Source: Polyangiaceae bacterium
GTDB lineage: Bacteria > Myxococcota_A > Polyangia > Polyangiales > Polyangiaceae
Assembly: GCA_947475525.1 (NCBI GenBank)
Contig: CANJMI010000004.1
Span: 124,001 to 188,000 of the forward strand
Reading direction: 5' to 3'
DNA length: 64,000 bases
The notes below the pieces were generated by a model. The model was not told where the DNA came from. It worked only from the letters and a program-made list of their open reading frames with translations, and searched no databases. The position numbers were made by a program, and so were the translations under genes. Below, one piece after another: positions 1 to 7,519 of the stretch; within the stretch, counting starts at the first letter, position 1, and the number at the start of each line of letters is the position of its first letter.

Positions 1-822
1 GTCGCTGTCCGGGTGGCGCAACTCCAACGTAGTGGGGGCGCTCGCCAGTCGTTCGAGGAGCAACGCGTACTTGGCGCGCGCATCCGGAAACGCGGTGCGG
101 CACGACGTGTCCGCGGCGCATTCCGTAAACAGCCCATCGAGCGCGGCCTCGCCATCGCGACCGAAACTTCCACCGAGGATGAGCTCCGGTGGCGCCACGG
201 CATCGAGCACGAGCGACCGCACGCTCTCCGGAAACCGTCCCGCATAGGCAAGGGCCAAACGAGTCCCGTACGAGACGCCGAGCACATCGACAGCACCGTA
301 GCCAAGCGACTTCCGAACAGCCTCGAGGTCGAGGACGAGCGCGTCGGTCCCAAACGCCTCGAGATTTTTCCCCGCGTGCAAAGGTGCGCATGCTCGCGCG
401 GCAGCCACGAGCGATCCGCCGCGAAAGGCTTGCGCTAAGTCATCCACGACCGGGCAATCGAGGGGCGCACTCTCGCCGGTCCCTCGAACATCGACCATCA
501 CGAGGTCATGCGTCTCCGCGACGGACGCGAGCACCGGCCAAAGCTTAGGAAACGCTACGGTCGCCGCTTGCCCGGGTCCTCCTGCAAGCAAGAAAAGCGC
601 CCGCCGCTCGCCCCCCGTCGACCGCGCCGGAACGCGAACGACATGCAGGCCGAGTTGCTTCGACGCGCCCGGAACTTCAGCCACCGTCACCGTCCCGCAC
701 TCCGCCTCGCGTGGAACCCCGCGGACGACGCACGACCCGAGAGGGGAGTTCTCGACGGCGCTGCGACGATCGGTGCAGCCCCAAAAAGCGAGGGCAAACG
801 AGATCCACGCGCGCGCCACCAT
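1..822 (-). CDS. alpha/beta hydrolase lipoprotein (TAP/prolyl-aminopeptidase-like), partial at window edge
   Basis: The reading frame is open from an ATG at 822 down to base 1 (274 codons), so the C-terminus lies outside the window. The N-terminus is a short hydrophobic stretch ending at a lipobox-like FWGC, which suggests an exported lipoprotein. A GGPGQ oxyanion-type motif, MVDVRGTGES, and the nucleophile elbow GVSYGTRLALAYA with the catalytic Ser follow in the order known for tripeptidyl/prolyl aminopeptidase-type alpha/beta hydrolases. The catalytic Asp and His would lie in the missing part. It would cleave N-terminal residues or short peptides in the periplasm; the substrate is inferred. 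It is divergent from the next gene across a 141-base gap. Confidence 0.85.
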   Translation of the reverse strand, partial: MVARAWISFALAFWGCTDRRSAVENSPLGSCVVRGVPREAECGTVTVAEVPGASKQLGLHVVRVPARSTGGERRALFLLAGGPGQAATVAFPKLWPVLASVAETHDLVMVDVRGTGESAPLDCPVVDDLAQAFRGGSLVAAARACAPLHAGKNLEAFGTDALVLDLEAVRKSLGYGAVDVLGVSYGTRLALAYAGRFPESVRSLVLDAVAPPELILGGSFGRDGEAALDGLFTECAADTSCRTAFPDARAKYALLLERLASAPTTLELRHPDSD

Positions 823-963
823 GAACTTGGACGCTACACCAAAATTCGGTACCGCTGATTTCAAGCGGGCTCGGGCTGTCCTGACAGCTTTGTGACTGGG
901 GCCACTGCTCGATCGCTGCTAAGGCACTCCCGTTCCGCGCAACAAACGCTCCGAGACCCCCTC

Positions 964-1932
964 ATGGATACCACCCTCGCCATCCAGAGCCAGCCCGTAG
1001 CGATCGAGCTGCATCGTCTCCTGCGCGATCTCGATCCGTCGCGATTCCGCTCGGATATCGAAGCCGCGCTGCGAGCACGCATCTCGGACATCGCCGATAA
1101 ATTCCGGCGGATCAGTGAGCGCAATCAGGCCAGTGACGCCGATGACTTGCCCTCGACGCTCGCGCACCTCGCCGAGGTCCTCTCGGCAGAGCTTCCCGCG
1201 ACGGAGTTGCCGGCCGAAAAGCTGACGGAAGCGTGGGCCGCTTACCGCAAACGCGTTGGCGCCGCTTATGAAGCGTTGAGCCTCCGTCTCCGCGCGCGCG
1301 AGGTCGAGCTGCCGAGCCTTCGGCCGACCAACTACGCTCGCAGCCTCGTGCATGTTTTCTGCGGTGTCACCAGCTTGCTCATCGTCGAGTACCTGCTCGA
1401 TGCCCGTCTCCGCGCGCGCGTGCCGGTGGCGTTTGCGCTCTTTTTCTGGTTCCTCGAGGGCCTGCGGCGCGTCTCGCCACGTGCGAACCGCGTGCTCATG
1501 GCCGCCTTTTCGCGAATCGCACACCCACGTGAGGCCTACCAGCCGAACTCGTCGAGTTGGTACGGCACGTCGCTCGCGTTGCTCGGGCTCTTCTTTCCGT
1601 TGCCGCTGTGCGCGGTCGCAATTGCGATCGTCGGGTTTGCGGATCCGGCGGCGTCGCTCGTCGGGCGCCGCTACGGTCGCACGAAGCTCGTCGGGCAGCG
1701 GTCGCTCGAAGGCACCGTGACGTTCGCCCTCGTCGCCACCCTCGTCGGGTTCGTCGCGCTGCGACTCTGGCACGCCAGTGATTTCTCGGTCACTCGCGCA
1801 CTCGCCGTCGCCACCACGGCAGGCGTAGCTGGCGCGTTGGCGGAACTTTTCAGCAGCAAAATCGACGACAACTTGTCGGTGCCGATGGCCGCCGCAACGT
1901 TCGGCGCGGTTGCTTCTTGGCTCTTCGCCTAA
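964..1932 (+). CDS. dolichol kinase / phytol kinase-like membrane protein (SEC59/VTE5 family)
   Basis: The first ~115 residues are soluble and charged; the rest is a multi-pass membrane domain. GFADPAASLVGRRYGRTKL followed by SLEGT, and the C-terminal KIDDNLSVPM, are the signature blocks of CTP-dependent polyprenol/phytol kinases and related cytidylyltransferase-like proteins. It probably phosphorylates a lipid alcohol at the membrane using CTP. I chose ATG 964 (MDTTLAI); the frame stays open upstream to a weaker start at 892. The soluble N-terminal domain is not part of the usual family architecture and I do not recognise it. The last codons lie inside a 36-bp tandem repeat. Confidence 0.75.
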   Translation: MDTTLAIQSQPVAIELHRLLRDLDPSRFRSDIEAALRARISDIADKFRRISERNQASDADDLPSTLAHLAEVLSAELPATELPAEKLTEAWAAYRKRVGAAYEALSLRLRAREVELPSLRPTNYARSLVHVFCGVTSLLIVEYLLDARLRARVPVAFALFFWFLEGLRRVSPRANRVLMAAFSRIAHPREAYQPNSSSWYGTSLALLGLFFPLPLCAVAIAIVGFADPAASLVGRRYGRTKLVGQRSLEGTVTFALVATLVGFVALRLWHASDFSVTRALAVATTAGVAGALAELFSSKIDDNLSVPMAAATFGAVASWLFA

Positions 1933-2039
1933 CGTCTCATCGCGGTTGCTTCTTGGCTCTTCGCCTAACGTCTCATCGCGGTTGCTTCTTGGCTCTTCGC
2001 CTAACGTCTCATCGCGGTTGCTTCTTGGCTCTTCGCCTA
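1905..2039 (+). repeat. 36-bp tandem repeat, about 3.75 copies
   Basis: Copies begin at 1905, 1941, 1977 and 2013, and the last ends near 2039. The full copies look identical. The first copy is the 3' end of the kinase-like gene including its TAA, so each copy repeats the codons for a VASWLFA-like tail and a stop. The last copy supplies the stop codon of the convergent histone-deacetylase-like gene. The array therefore forms the whole junction between two convergent genes. It looks like recent slippage duplication; I see no hairpin followed by a T-run. Confidence 0.95.
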
Positions 2040-3050
2040 GTCGAACGACCAGTGGTCTGAGTGTTGGTCTTTGACGGCATTCACAACGTCACGCCCGGCT
2101 TGCGTTGGCGGCTCATGGAGGGGCTCGCCGCCTCGTCCGATCAACACGTCGACACATGCCCGCAAGCTTCGGGGCATCGCCTCGAGATCGTAGCCGCCCT
2201 CAAGCAGGAGCACGATGCGCCCATCCGCGTGTTGCTCGGCGATGTCCTTCACGATGCGCATAAGCTCGGCATAACCACGCTCGCTCAGCCGCATGTTCGC
2301 GAGCGGGTCCGCGTCGTGCGCGTCGAACCCCGCGGAGACGAGGACGAGATTCGGCCGGTATGAAGCCGCCACGGGTACGAGGATCGAGCGGAGCGCGTGG
2401 ATGTAGTCCCCATCCCCGAGGCCTCCTGGGCAAGGGATGTTGATGGTGTAGCCGCGCCCTTCGCCGCGCCCCATTTCGTGGAGCGCGCCGGTCCCGGGAT
2501 AATGGGGAAACTCGTGGAGGCTCATGAAGAGCACGTCACGCCGCTCTTCGAAAATGTGCTGCGTGCCGTTGCCGTGGTGCACGTCCCAATCGAGGATGAG
2601 CACCCGCTCGCAGCCGAGGGTCTCGATGGCATGAGCGGCGGCGATCGCGACGTTGTTGAAAAAGCAAAACCCGATAGCCGCGTCGGCCTCGGCGTGATGC
2701 CCCGGAGGACGCACGAGGGCGAGCGCCTTGGTGTTCGCGCCACGAAAGACCGCTTCGGTCGCCATCACCGCCGCACCGGCTGCGAGGTACGCCGCTTCGA
2801 CGGTCCCGGCCGAGAGGTGAGTGTCCGGATCGAGCGAGAGGACGCGTCCACGCAACTCCGCAATTCGCGCCACATACGCGTGATGATGGACCCGCTCGAG
2901 CTCGGCGTCCGTCGCTTCTCGGGGCTCGGACCACTCGAGTTCCGCTACGTCCTTGAGTGCCTTCGCCGCCACGCGAAGACGCTCGGGGGACTCCGGATGC
3001 CCTGGCCCCGGATCGTGCGCGACCATGCGCTCGGAGTGAACGACTCGCAT
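2037..3050 (-). CDS. histone deacetylase family protein (class II / AcuC-like amidohydrolase)
   Basis: A 337-residue protein of normal length for the zinc-dependent arginase/deacetylase fold. RPPGHHAE (His 118-119) carries the general-base histidines. DWDVHHGNGT (Asp156, His158) and SAGFDAH (Asp244) supply the zinc ligands, and LEGGYD supplies the active-site Tyr. All key residues are present. Bacterial members remove acetyl groups from lysines, polyamines or small molecules; the substrate here is unknown. Its ATG overlaps the TAA of the upstream kinase gene by one base (TAATG), so the pair is probably translationally coupled. Its stop lies in the 36-bp repeat. Confidence 0.9.
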   Translation of the reverse strand: MRVVHSERMVAHDPGPGHPESPERLRVAAKALKDVAELEWSEPREATDAELERVHHHAYVARIAELRGRVLSLDPDTHLSAGTVEAAYLAAGAAVMATEAVFRGANTKALALVRPPGHHAEADAAIGFCFFNNVAIAAAHAIETLGCERVLILDWDVHHGNGTQHIFEERRDVLFMSLHEFPHYPGTGALHEMGRGEGRGYTINIPCPGGLGDGDYIHALRSILVPVAASYRPNLVLVSAGFDAHDADPLANMRLSERGYAELMRIVKDIAEQHADGRIVLLLEGGYDLEAMPRSLRACVDVLIGRGGEPLHEPPTQAGRDVVNAVKDQHSDHWSFD

Positions 3051-4543
3051 TAGAAGCCTCGGTCGGTTTGGATAGCAGGCGCCACCACCGCTGGCACGGG
3101 CTCCTTGCGAGAGTTACCGCTGGGCACTCTCGGGAGCACAGCTTCACTCACCGGACGCGCCTTCGCTGGCGTCTTTGGATCAGGCCAGGTCGTCTTCGTG
3201 GCGCGCGCGCTCGCGTCATGCGGGGCGGGCGCCTCGACGTGTGCCGTCGCCGACGCAGCAGGGGGTTCGGACGGCTCGATGGTTTTTGCCATCGACGAAG
3301 GCGCGGCGACGCCACCGGGCATAGCCGACAGGCGAGCCGGCAAGCTCGATTGATCCGCTGCGCCCACCAAAAGCGAACGACCGCTCGCGCTTTGCGAAGG
3401 CAAGGCCGCCTCTCCTCCGACGCGCGTGAAAGCCGCCGCCGCGAGGATCCCGACCAGCAACGCTCCTCCCCCGACCATGTACACGGGAGACAGAAACCGC
3501 TTCGTGGGTACGACGAGCACGCTCTCGGCAACAAGACCACGCGGCACCCGCGAGCGTCCGCTCGACGGAACTCCCCGCGCGCTGTGAGCATCCTCCCATG
3601 CCGCTTCCTGTCGTCCTTCGGGGGAGATCAAAAACTCTGCGGAAGGCCGCGAAAACGGCTCGATGTCATCGCCCGCGAGCGGCCCGCTCTCAGCCGCATC
3701 GCGAAGCGCGTCCGCGAGTTCTTTCGGGCTTTGAAAACGGCCTTCGGGGACCGGCGCAAGCGCGCGCGTCATCCAAGCGTCGATGGCCGACGGCAGGCGC
3801 GCCTCGAGGTAACTTGGCGCCTGATAAACCCCGCGTGAAATGGCCACGCACAGCGCGCCGAGGGTCGTTCCTTCGAACGGCACCTCGCCCGTGAGTGCGT
3901 GATAGGCGACCACGCCGAGCGACCACAAGTCGGCGCGTTCATCGACGTGTTTGCCGGAAAGAATTTGCTCGGGGCTCATGTACGCAGGCGTGCCCACCAT
4001 CGTGCCGGTCGTCGTGACGACACTGCGACTCTTCTTTTGAGTGTGCTTCGCGATCCCGAAATCAAGCAGCTTCACGAAGAGATCCTCGTCGTCGTCCGAG
4101 TGCACGATGAAGATGTTGTCGGGCTTGATGTCGCGATGAATGATCCCGGTAGCGTGTGCTCGCGTGAGCGCTTTCGCCACTTGCGCGACGAGCGTAACGA
4201 CCTGCGCCATCGGCATGCGCCCATCGCGATCGAGCCGTGCGCCGAGGTCCTCGCCTTCGAGGAGCTCCATCACGATGTAGGGCGTGCCGTCCGCCGTCAG
4301 CCCGTGGTCGAGCACTTGCACGACGTGAGGGCTGCGAATCTTCGCGATGGCCCCCGCTTCGCGGTTGAAGCGCGCGACGAGCTCGGGGGACGAGCCGATG
4401 AGCTCCGTGGCGATGAACTTCACGGCCACCTCGATATCGAGCGACAGGTGGTCGGCCACCCACACGCTCGCCATACCTCCCTGCCCCAAAGGACGTTTGA
4501 GGCGGATGTTCGGGGTGACGTGGTTACCGACGATAAGGTCCAT
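3050..4543 (-). CDS. Hanks-type serine/threonine protein kinase, membrane-anchored
   Basis: Residues ~14-290 form a complete kinase domain: glycine loop LGQGGMASV, VAVKF Lys42, HRDIKPDN (136-143), DFG 161-163 and the GTPAYMSPEQ activation segment. A Ser/Pro/Ala-rich linker leads to one transmembrane helix at about residues 350-372 and a Pro/Ala-rich extracytoplasmic tail without a recognisable sensor domain. The ATG at 4543 has a good AGGTGAGG ribosome-binding site, so I prefer it to the GTG at 4555. It starts a two-gene operon with the deacetylase-like gene, and faces the next gene across ~120 bases that must hold both promoters. Confidence 0.93.
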   Translation of the reverse strand: MDLIVGNHVTPNIRLKRPLGQGGMASVWVADHLSLDIEVAVKFIATELIGSSPELVARFNREAGAIAKIRSPHVVQVLDHGLTADGTPYIVMELLEGEDLGARLDRDGRMPMAQVVTLVAQVAKALTRAHATGIIHRDIKPDNIFIVHSDDDEDLFVKLLDFGIAKHTQKKSRSVVTTTGTMVGTPAYMSPEQILSGKHVDERADLWSLGVVAYHALTGEVPFEGTTLGALCVAISRGVYQAPSYLEARLPSAIDAWMTRALAPVPEGRFQSPKELADALRDAAESGPLAGDDIEPFSRPSAEFLISPEGRQEAAWEDAHSARGVPSSGRSRVPRGLVAESVLVVPTKRFLSPVYMVGGGALLVGILAAAAFTRVGGEAALPSQSASGRSLLVGAADQSSLPARLSAMPGGVAAPSSMAKTIEPSEPPAASATAHVEAPAPHDASARATKTTWPDPKTPAKARPVSEAVLPRVPSGNSRKEPVPAVVAPAIQTDRGF

Positions 4544-4665
4544 GGCCAACCTCACCTTACCTTAGGTAGGATAAACACCTACATTTTGTGTGTTCGTCGC
4601 TCCGGCACGGATCTCCGCTATAGGAATGCCCATCACGCGCGAGCGTGGGCGGAGAAAGACGTGGG

Positions 4666-5295
4666 ATGGCGATGAAGTTCGAGTTCGGGTGGGGCATGGG
4701 GATCGCGACGTCAATCGCACTTGCGACCGGCATCGTGCTCGTCCGGGGAGCGCTCGCCGACCGAGAGCGGGAGCAACAAGGCCTCGCCCGGTGCGCTTCG
4801 CAGTGCCGCATCGCCGGGCTCTGCACGTACGACCGAAAGCTCGCGACGTGTCGCCCTCGCGACAGCGTGGATTGCTCGAAGTCCGACATCTGCAAGGCGA
4901 ACGGTTTGTGCACCTTTCTCGATGGGCGCTGCGCGGTCACGAGCGACGCGGAGTGCCTCGGAGCAGAGCAGTGCAAAGAAGCCGGCCGCTGCAAGTTCAG
5001 CGGAAACGAAGCGATTCCATGTGTGCCGCCAAGCGATGCCGAGTGCCAGGCCTCGTCGATTTGCCGGCGCTTCGGTCGCTGCACGATGCAAGGAATGGCG
5101 TGCAACGTCGCATCGAACGAGGACTGCGCCCGCGCGGAGGCATGCACGAAAAACGGCCAGTGCTCGAAGGTTGCTCGGGAGGCAGCGGACGGCGTCGTCG
5201 TCTTGTGTTCTGCCGCGTCGAACGACGACTGCGCCAAAGGCGAGGACTGCACGTCGAACAAGCTCTGCACCGCGATCGACGGCGCCTGCCGCTGA
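4666..5295 (+). CDS. Cys-rich repeat protein with N-terminal membrane anchor/signal
   Basis: An N-terminal hydrophobic segment (about residues 9-27) is followed by about seven degenerate repeats. Each repeat pairs Cys residues in a C-x3-C...G.C pattern such as CASQCRIAGLCTY and CTKNGQCS. The pattern suggests an exported disulfide-rich or metal-binding protein. I do not recognise a named family. ATG 4666 follows GGAG at about 4651; ATG 4672 is a possible alternative start. It is followed after 40 bases by the PHM-like lipoprotein gene, on the same strand. Confidence 0.75.
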   Translation: MAMKFEFGWGMGIATSIALATGIVLVRGALADREREQQGLARCASQCRIAGLCTYDRKLATCRPRDSVDCSKSDICKANGLCTFLDGRCAVTSDAECLGAEQCKEAGRCKFSGNEAIPCVPPSDAECQASSICRRFGRCTMQGMACNVASNEDCARAEACTKNGQCSKVAREAADGVVVLCSAASNDDCAKGEDCTSNKLCTAIDGACR

Positions 5296-5335
5296 CGCCT
5301 TGCGGCGGTACAAACGAGGCGAGAAGCGCGCTATC

Positions 5336-6400
5336 ATGCCGCGCATGAAACCTGCGCTTGGACTCGCGGCAATTCTCGCACTCTCGTCGCTGGCGTGCGG
5401 CCCTTCGTCCTCGGACACGGCCACGGCCGCAGCATCCGGCTCTGGCGGCAGCGCGGCGACGAGCGGCTCCGGCGGAAGCGGCAGCACGACGGCAAGCACG
5501 AGCACCTCGAGCGGGATGCCCGAATGTCCCGTAGGCAAACTCTGCCTCGATCCGCCGGCCGCGGGCTTTCAGCTTCAATCCAACGGTGGCGCGATCGAGG
5601 CCGGCCAAGACGTCGAGTATTGCGAGGTCGTCGCGCTCCCCGGCACAGCGGACGAGACCTACTACGTCAGCGCGTTCGAGGTCGCGATGACGCAATTCAG
5701 TCATCACTTGATCGTGGCCGCGGCACTGCCGGGCAGCGACACCGAGAAGGCCATCACCGCCGGCATGAAGAGCGAGTGCACCGGCGCCGACGTGTTCGGC
5801 GGCGACCTCCAAGGCGTGACCGGAAGCCAGCACCCCTACCACGAGGAACGCTACCCCGACGGCGTCGGCAAGGTCTTCCACGGCGGGCAGAAGCTCATCT
5901 TCGACTACCACTACTTCAACAGCTCGAACGCGCCTATCAAGGCCGGGGCTGCAATCAACTTCCACACCGTGGACGCCGCGAAGGTGACCCGCGAGGCGCA
6001 CTCGTTTGGTTTCTACAACCTCAACTTCGCTGTCCCGCCGAACAGCAAACAGAGCTTCACGAGTGAGTGCCGCTTCAACCAAGACGTCATCGTCTCCAAG
6101 CTCACGCGACACACCCATCAGTGGGGCAAAGAGTTCTCAGTCGAGTACGCCGGCGGCGCGAAGGACAAAGACCACATCTGGACGACGCCGAACTACGAAG
6201 AGACGGAGCACTTCTTCAAGGAGCCGATCTTGGTGAAAGACGGCGAGGGCTTCAACTTCACGTGCGCGTTCGACAACACGACCCCGAAGACGCTGAAGTT
6301 CGGGCTGAAGGCGAGCGACGAGATGTGCATTCTGTTCGGCACTTGGTACACGCCTACGGTCGGCGGCCCCGAGGCGAACCAAGACTGCCTCGCCAAGTAA
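5336..6400 (+). CDS. PHM-like type II copper monooxygenase lipoprotein
   Basis: A signal peptide with lipobox SLAC (Cys21) is followed by a Gly/Ser/Ala/Thr linker (22-60). The remainder shows the copper-ligand pattern of peptidylglycine alpha-hydroxylating/dopamine beta monooxygenases. His123-His124 (SHHLIV) and His192 (YHYFN) match the CuH site; His259/His261 (RHTHQW) and Met330 (DEMC) match the CuM site. It would use ascorbate or another reductant with O2 to hydroxylate a C-H bond on the outer face of the cell. The substrate is unknown. The family is better known in animals but is seen in large-genome bacteria. Confident for the fold, less so for activity. Confidence 0.8.
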   Translation: MPRMKPALGLAAILALSSLACGPSSSDTATAAASGSGGSAATSGSGGSGSTTASTSTSSGMPECPVGKLCLDPPAAGFQLQSNGGAIEAGQDVEYCEVVALPGTADETYYVSAFEVAMTQFSHHLIVAAALPGSDTEKAITAGMKSECTGADVFGGDLQGVTGSQHPYHEERYPDGVGKVFHGGQKLIFDYHYFNSSNAPIKAGAAINFHTVDAAKVTREAHSFGFYNLNFAVPPNSKQSFTSECRFNQDVIVSKLTRHTHQWGKEFSVEYAGGAKDKDHIWTTPNYEETEHFFKEPILVKDGEGFNFTCAFDNTTPKTLKFGLKASDEMCILFGTWYTPTVGGPEANQDCLAK

Positions 6401-6440
6401 CGCGAACCCGTCGTGATCGTCAGCTAGCAACGAACCCACC

Positions 6441-7499
6441 ATGACCGAAGAAGCCGCGCACTTCGTGCTCACCGATCCGACAGAGGCGCCCAAATACCCG
6501 GACAGCGCCCTGTCGCGTTGGTGCAAACGCTCGCTCTACGAAGCCCGCGACGAGGTCTTCGTTCGGCTATCTCTCGTCGTCGTCATCGTGATGTCGAGTT
6601 CCATGGCCGCGCTGTGGTTCGCCTTGCGGACGCCTGCCGTGCCGCCACTGCTCGCGGTCGCCGCCTACCTTGCGGTCTGGGGCTGGTTCTCCGCACCCGT
6701 CATCCTGATGCTTCACAACACGATGCATCGACCCTTCATCCGCCGTCCCACGTGGCTAAACTTCATCCACCCGTACGTGATGTCGTTCTTCTTCGGGATC
6801 CCGACCGGCTACGGCCAGCACCACCTCGGCATGCATCACGTCGAAGACAACATGCCAGAGGACCTGTCGTCGACGATGCGCTACCGGCGCGATAGTTTCC
6901 TGCATTTTCTCGTCTATTTCGGTCGTTTTCTCATCTTCATTCTGGGTGAGCTTACGGCCTACTTGCTACGAAAGCGCCGTCAGCGAATGGCACGCCGCGC
7001 GTTCTTCGGCGAAGCGCTTCACCTCGGGGTCATCGCCTGCGCCATCGCGCTCGACTGGCGCTTCGGCGTCGCCGCCTTCGCGATCCCGACGGCGATGGTG
7101 CGATTCATGATGATGGTCGGAAATTGGGGGCAGCACGCCTTCCTCAACGCCACCCGCAAGAACGACGGCCTCTCGAACTCGATCACCTGCATCAACAGCG
7201 GCTACAACCGCCGAGCCTTCAACGACGGCTACCACATCGGGCATCACCTCAAGGCCAACCGCCACTGGACCGAGATGCCGAAGGACTTTCTCGCCCACCG
7301 CGCGATGTACGCTGAGGCCGGCGCCATCGTGTTCGAAGGCGTCGATTTCTTCCTCGTGTCGATCCTCTTGTGGACCGGTCGCTGGCAGTTCCTCGCGCGG
7401 CGCTTCGTGCGGCTCGATGGCCAGGCGCGGAGCAACGACGACATCATCGCCCTCTTGAAATCGCGCGTTGCACCACTGACCGAGTGGCCCACCGCCTAA
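6441..7499 (+). CDS. membrane fatty acid desaturase-like protein
   Basis: Several membrane spans and three His boxes of the FA_desaturase superfamily are visible: HNTMH (92-96), HHLGMHH (127-133) and HIGHH (265-269). These would hold the di-iron centre that introduces a double bond or hydroxyl group into acyl chains. Length (352 residues) is normal. The start at 6441 lies 40 bases after the copper monooxygenase stop, and the GH25 gene follows after 20 bases on the same strand, so the three could share a transcript. Whether it acts on a phospholipid, acyl-CoA or sphingolipid substrate cannot be read from the sequence. Confidence 0.87.
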   Translation: MTEEAAHFVLTDPTEAPKYPDSALSRWCKRSLYEARDEVFVRLSLVVVIVMSSSMAALWFALRTPAVPPLLAVAAYLAVWGWFSAPVILMLHNTMHRPFIRRPTWLNFIHPYVMSFFFGIPTGYGQHHLGMHHVEDNMPEDLSSTMRYRRDSFLHFLVYFGRFLIFILGELTAYLLRKRRQRMARRAFFGEALHLGVIACAIALDWRFGVAAFAIPTAMVRFMMMVGNWGQHAFLNATRKNDGLSNSITCINSGYNRRAFNDGYHIGHHLKANRHWTEMPKDFLAHRAMYAEAGAIVFEGVDFFLVSILLWTGRWQFLARRFVRLDGQARSNDDIIALLKSRVAPLTEWPTA

Positions 7500-7519
7500 A
7501 CCCAAAGGAAGCCTCAGCC

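Noticed and set aside
1-858. Overlapping plus-strand frames at the left edge
   Set aside because: All are Arg-rich shadows of the minus-strand hydrolase gene, which runs off the window.
919-1773. Long minus-strand frame over the dolichol-kinase-like gene
   Set aside because: Arg/Asp-rich shadow without motifs; the plus-strand frame has the family signatures.
4997-6118. 373-codon minus-strand frame over the copper monooxygenase gene
   Set aside because: Arg/Ala-rich composition typical of an antisense frame in high-GC DNA; the plus frame has all copper ligands.
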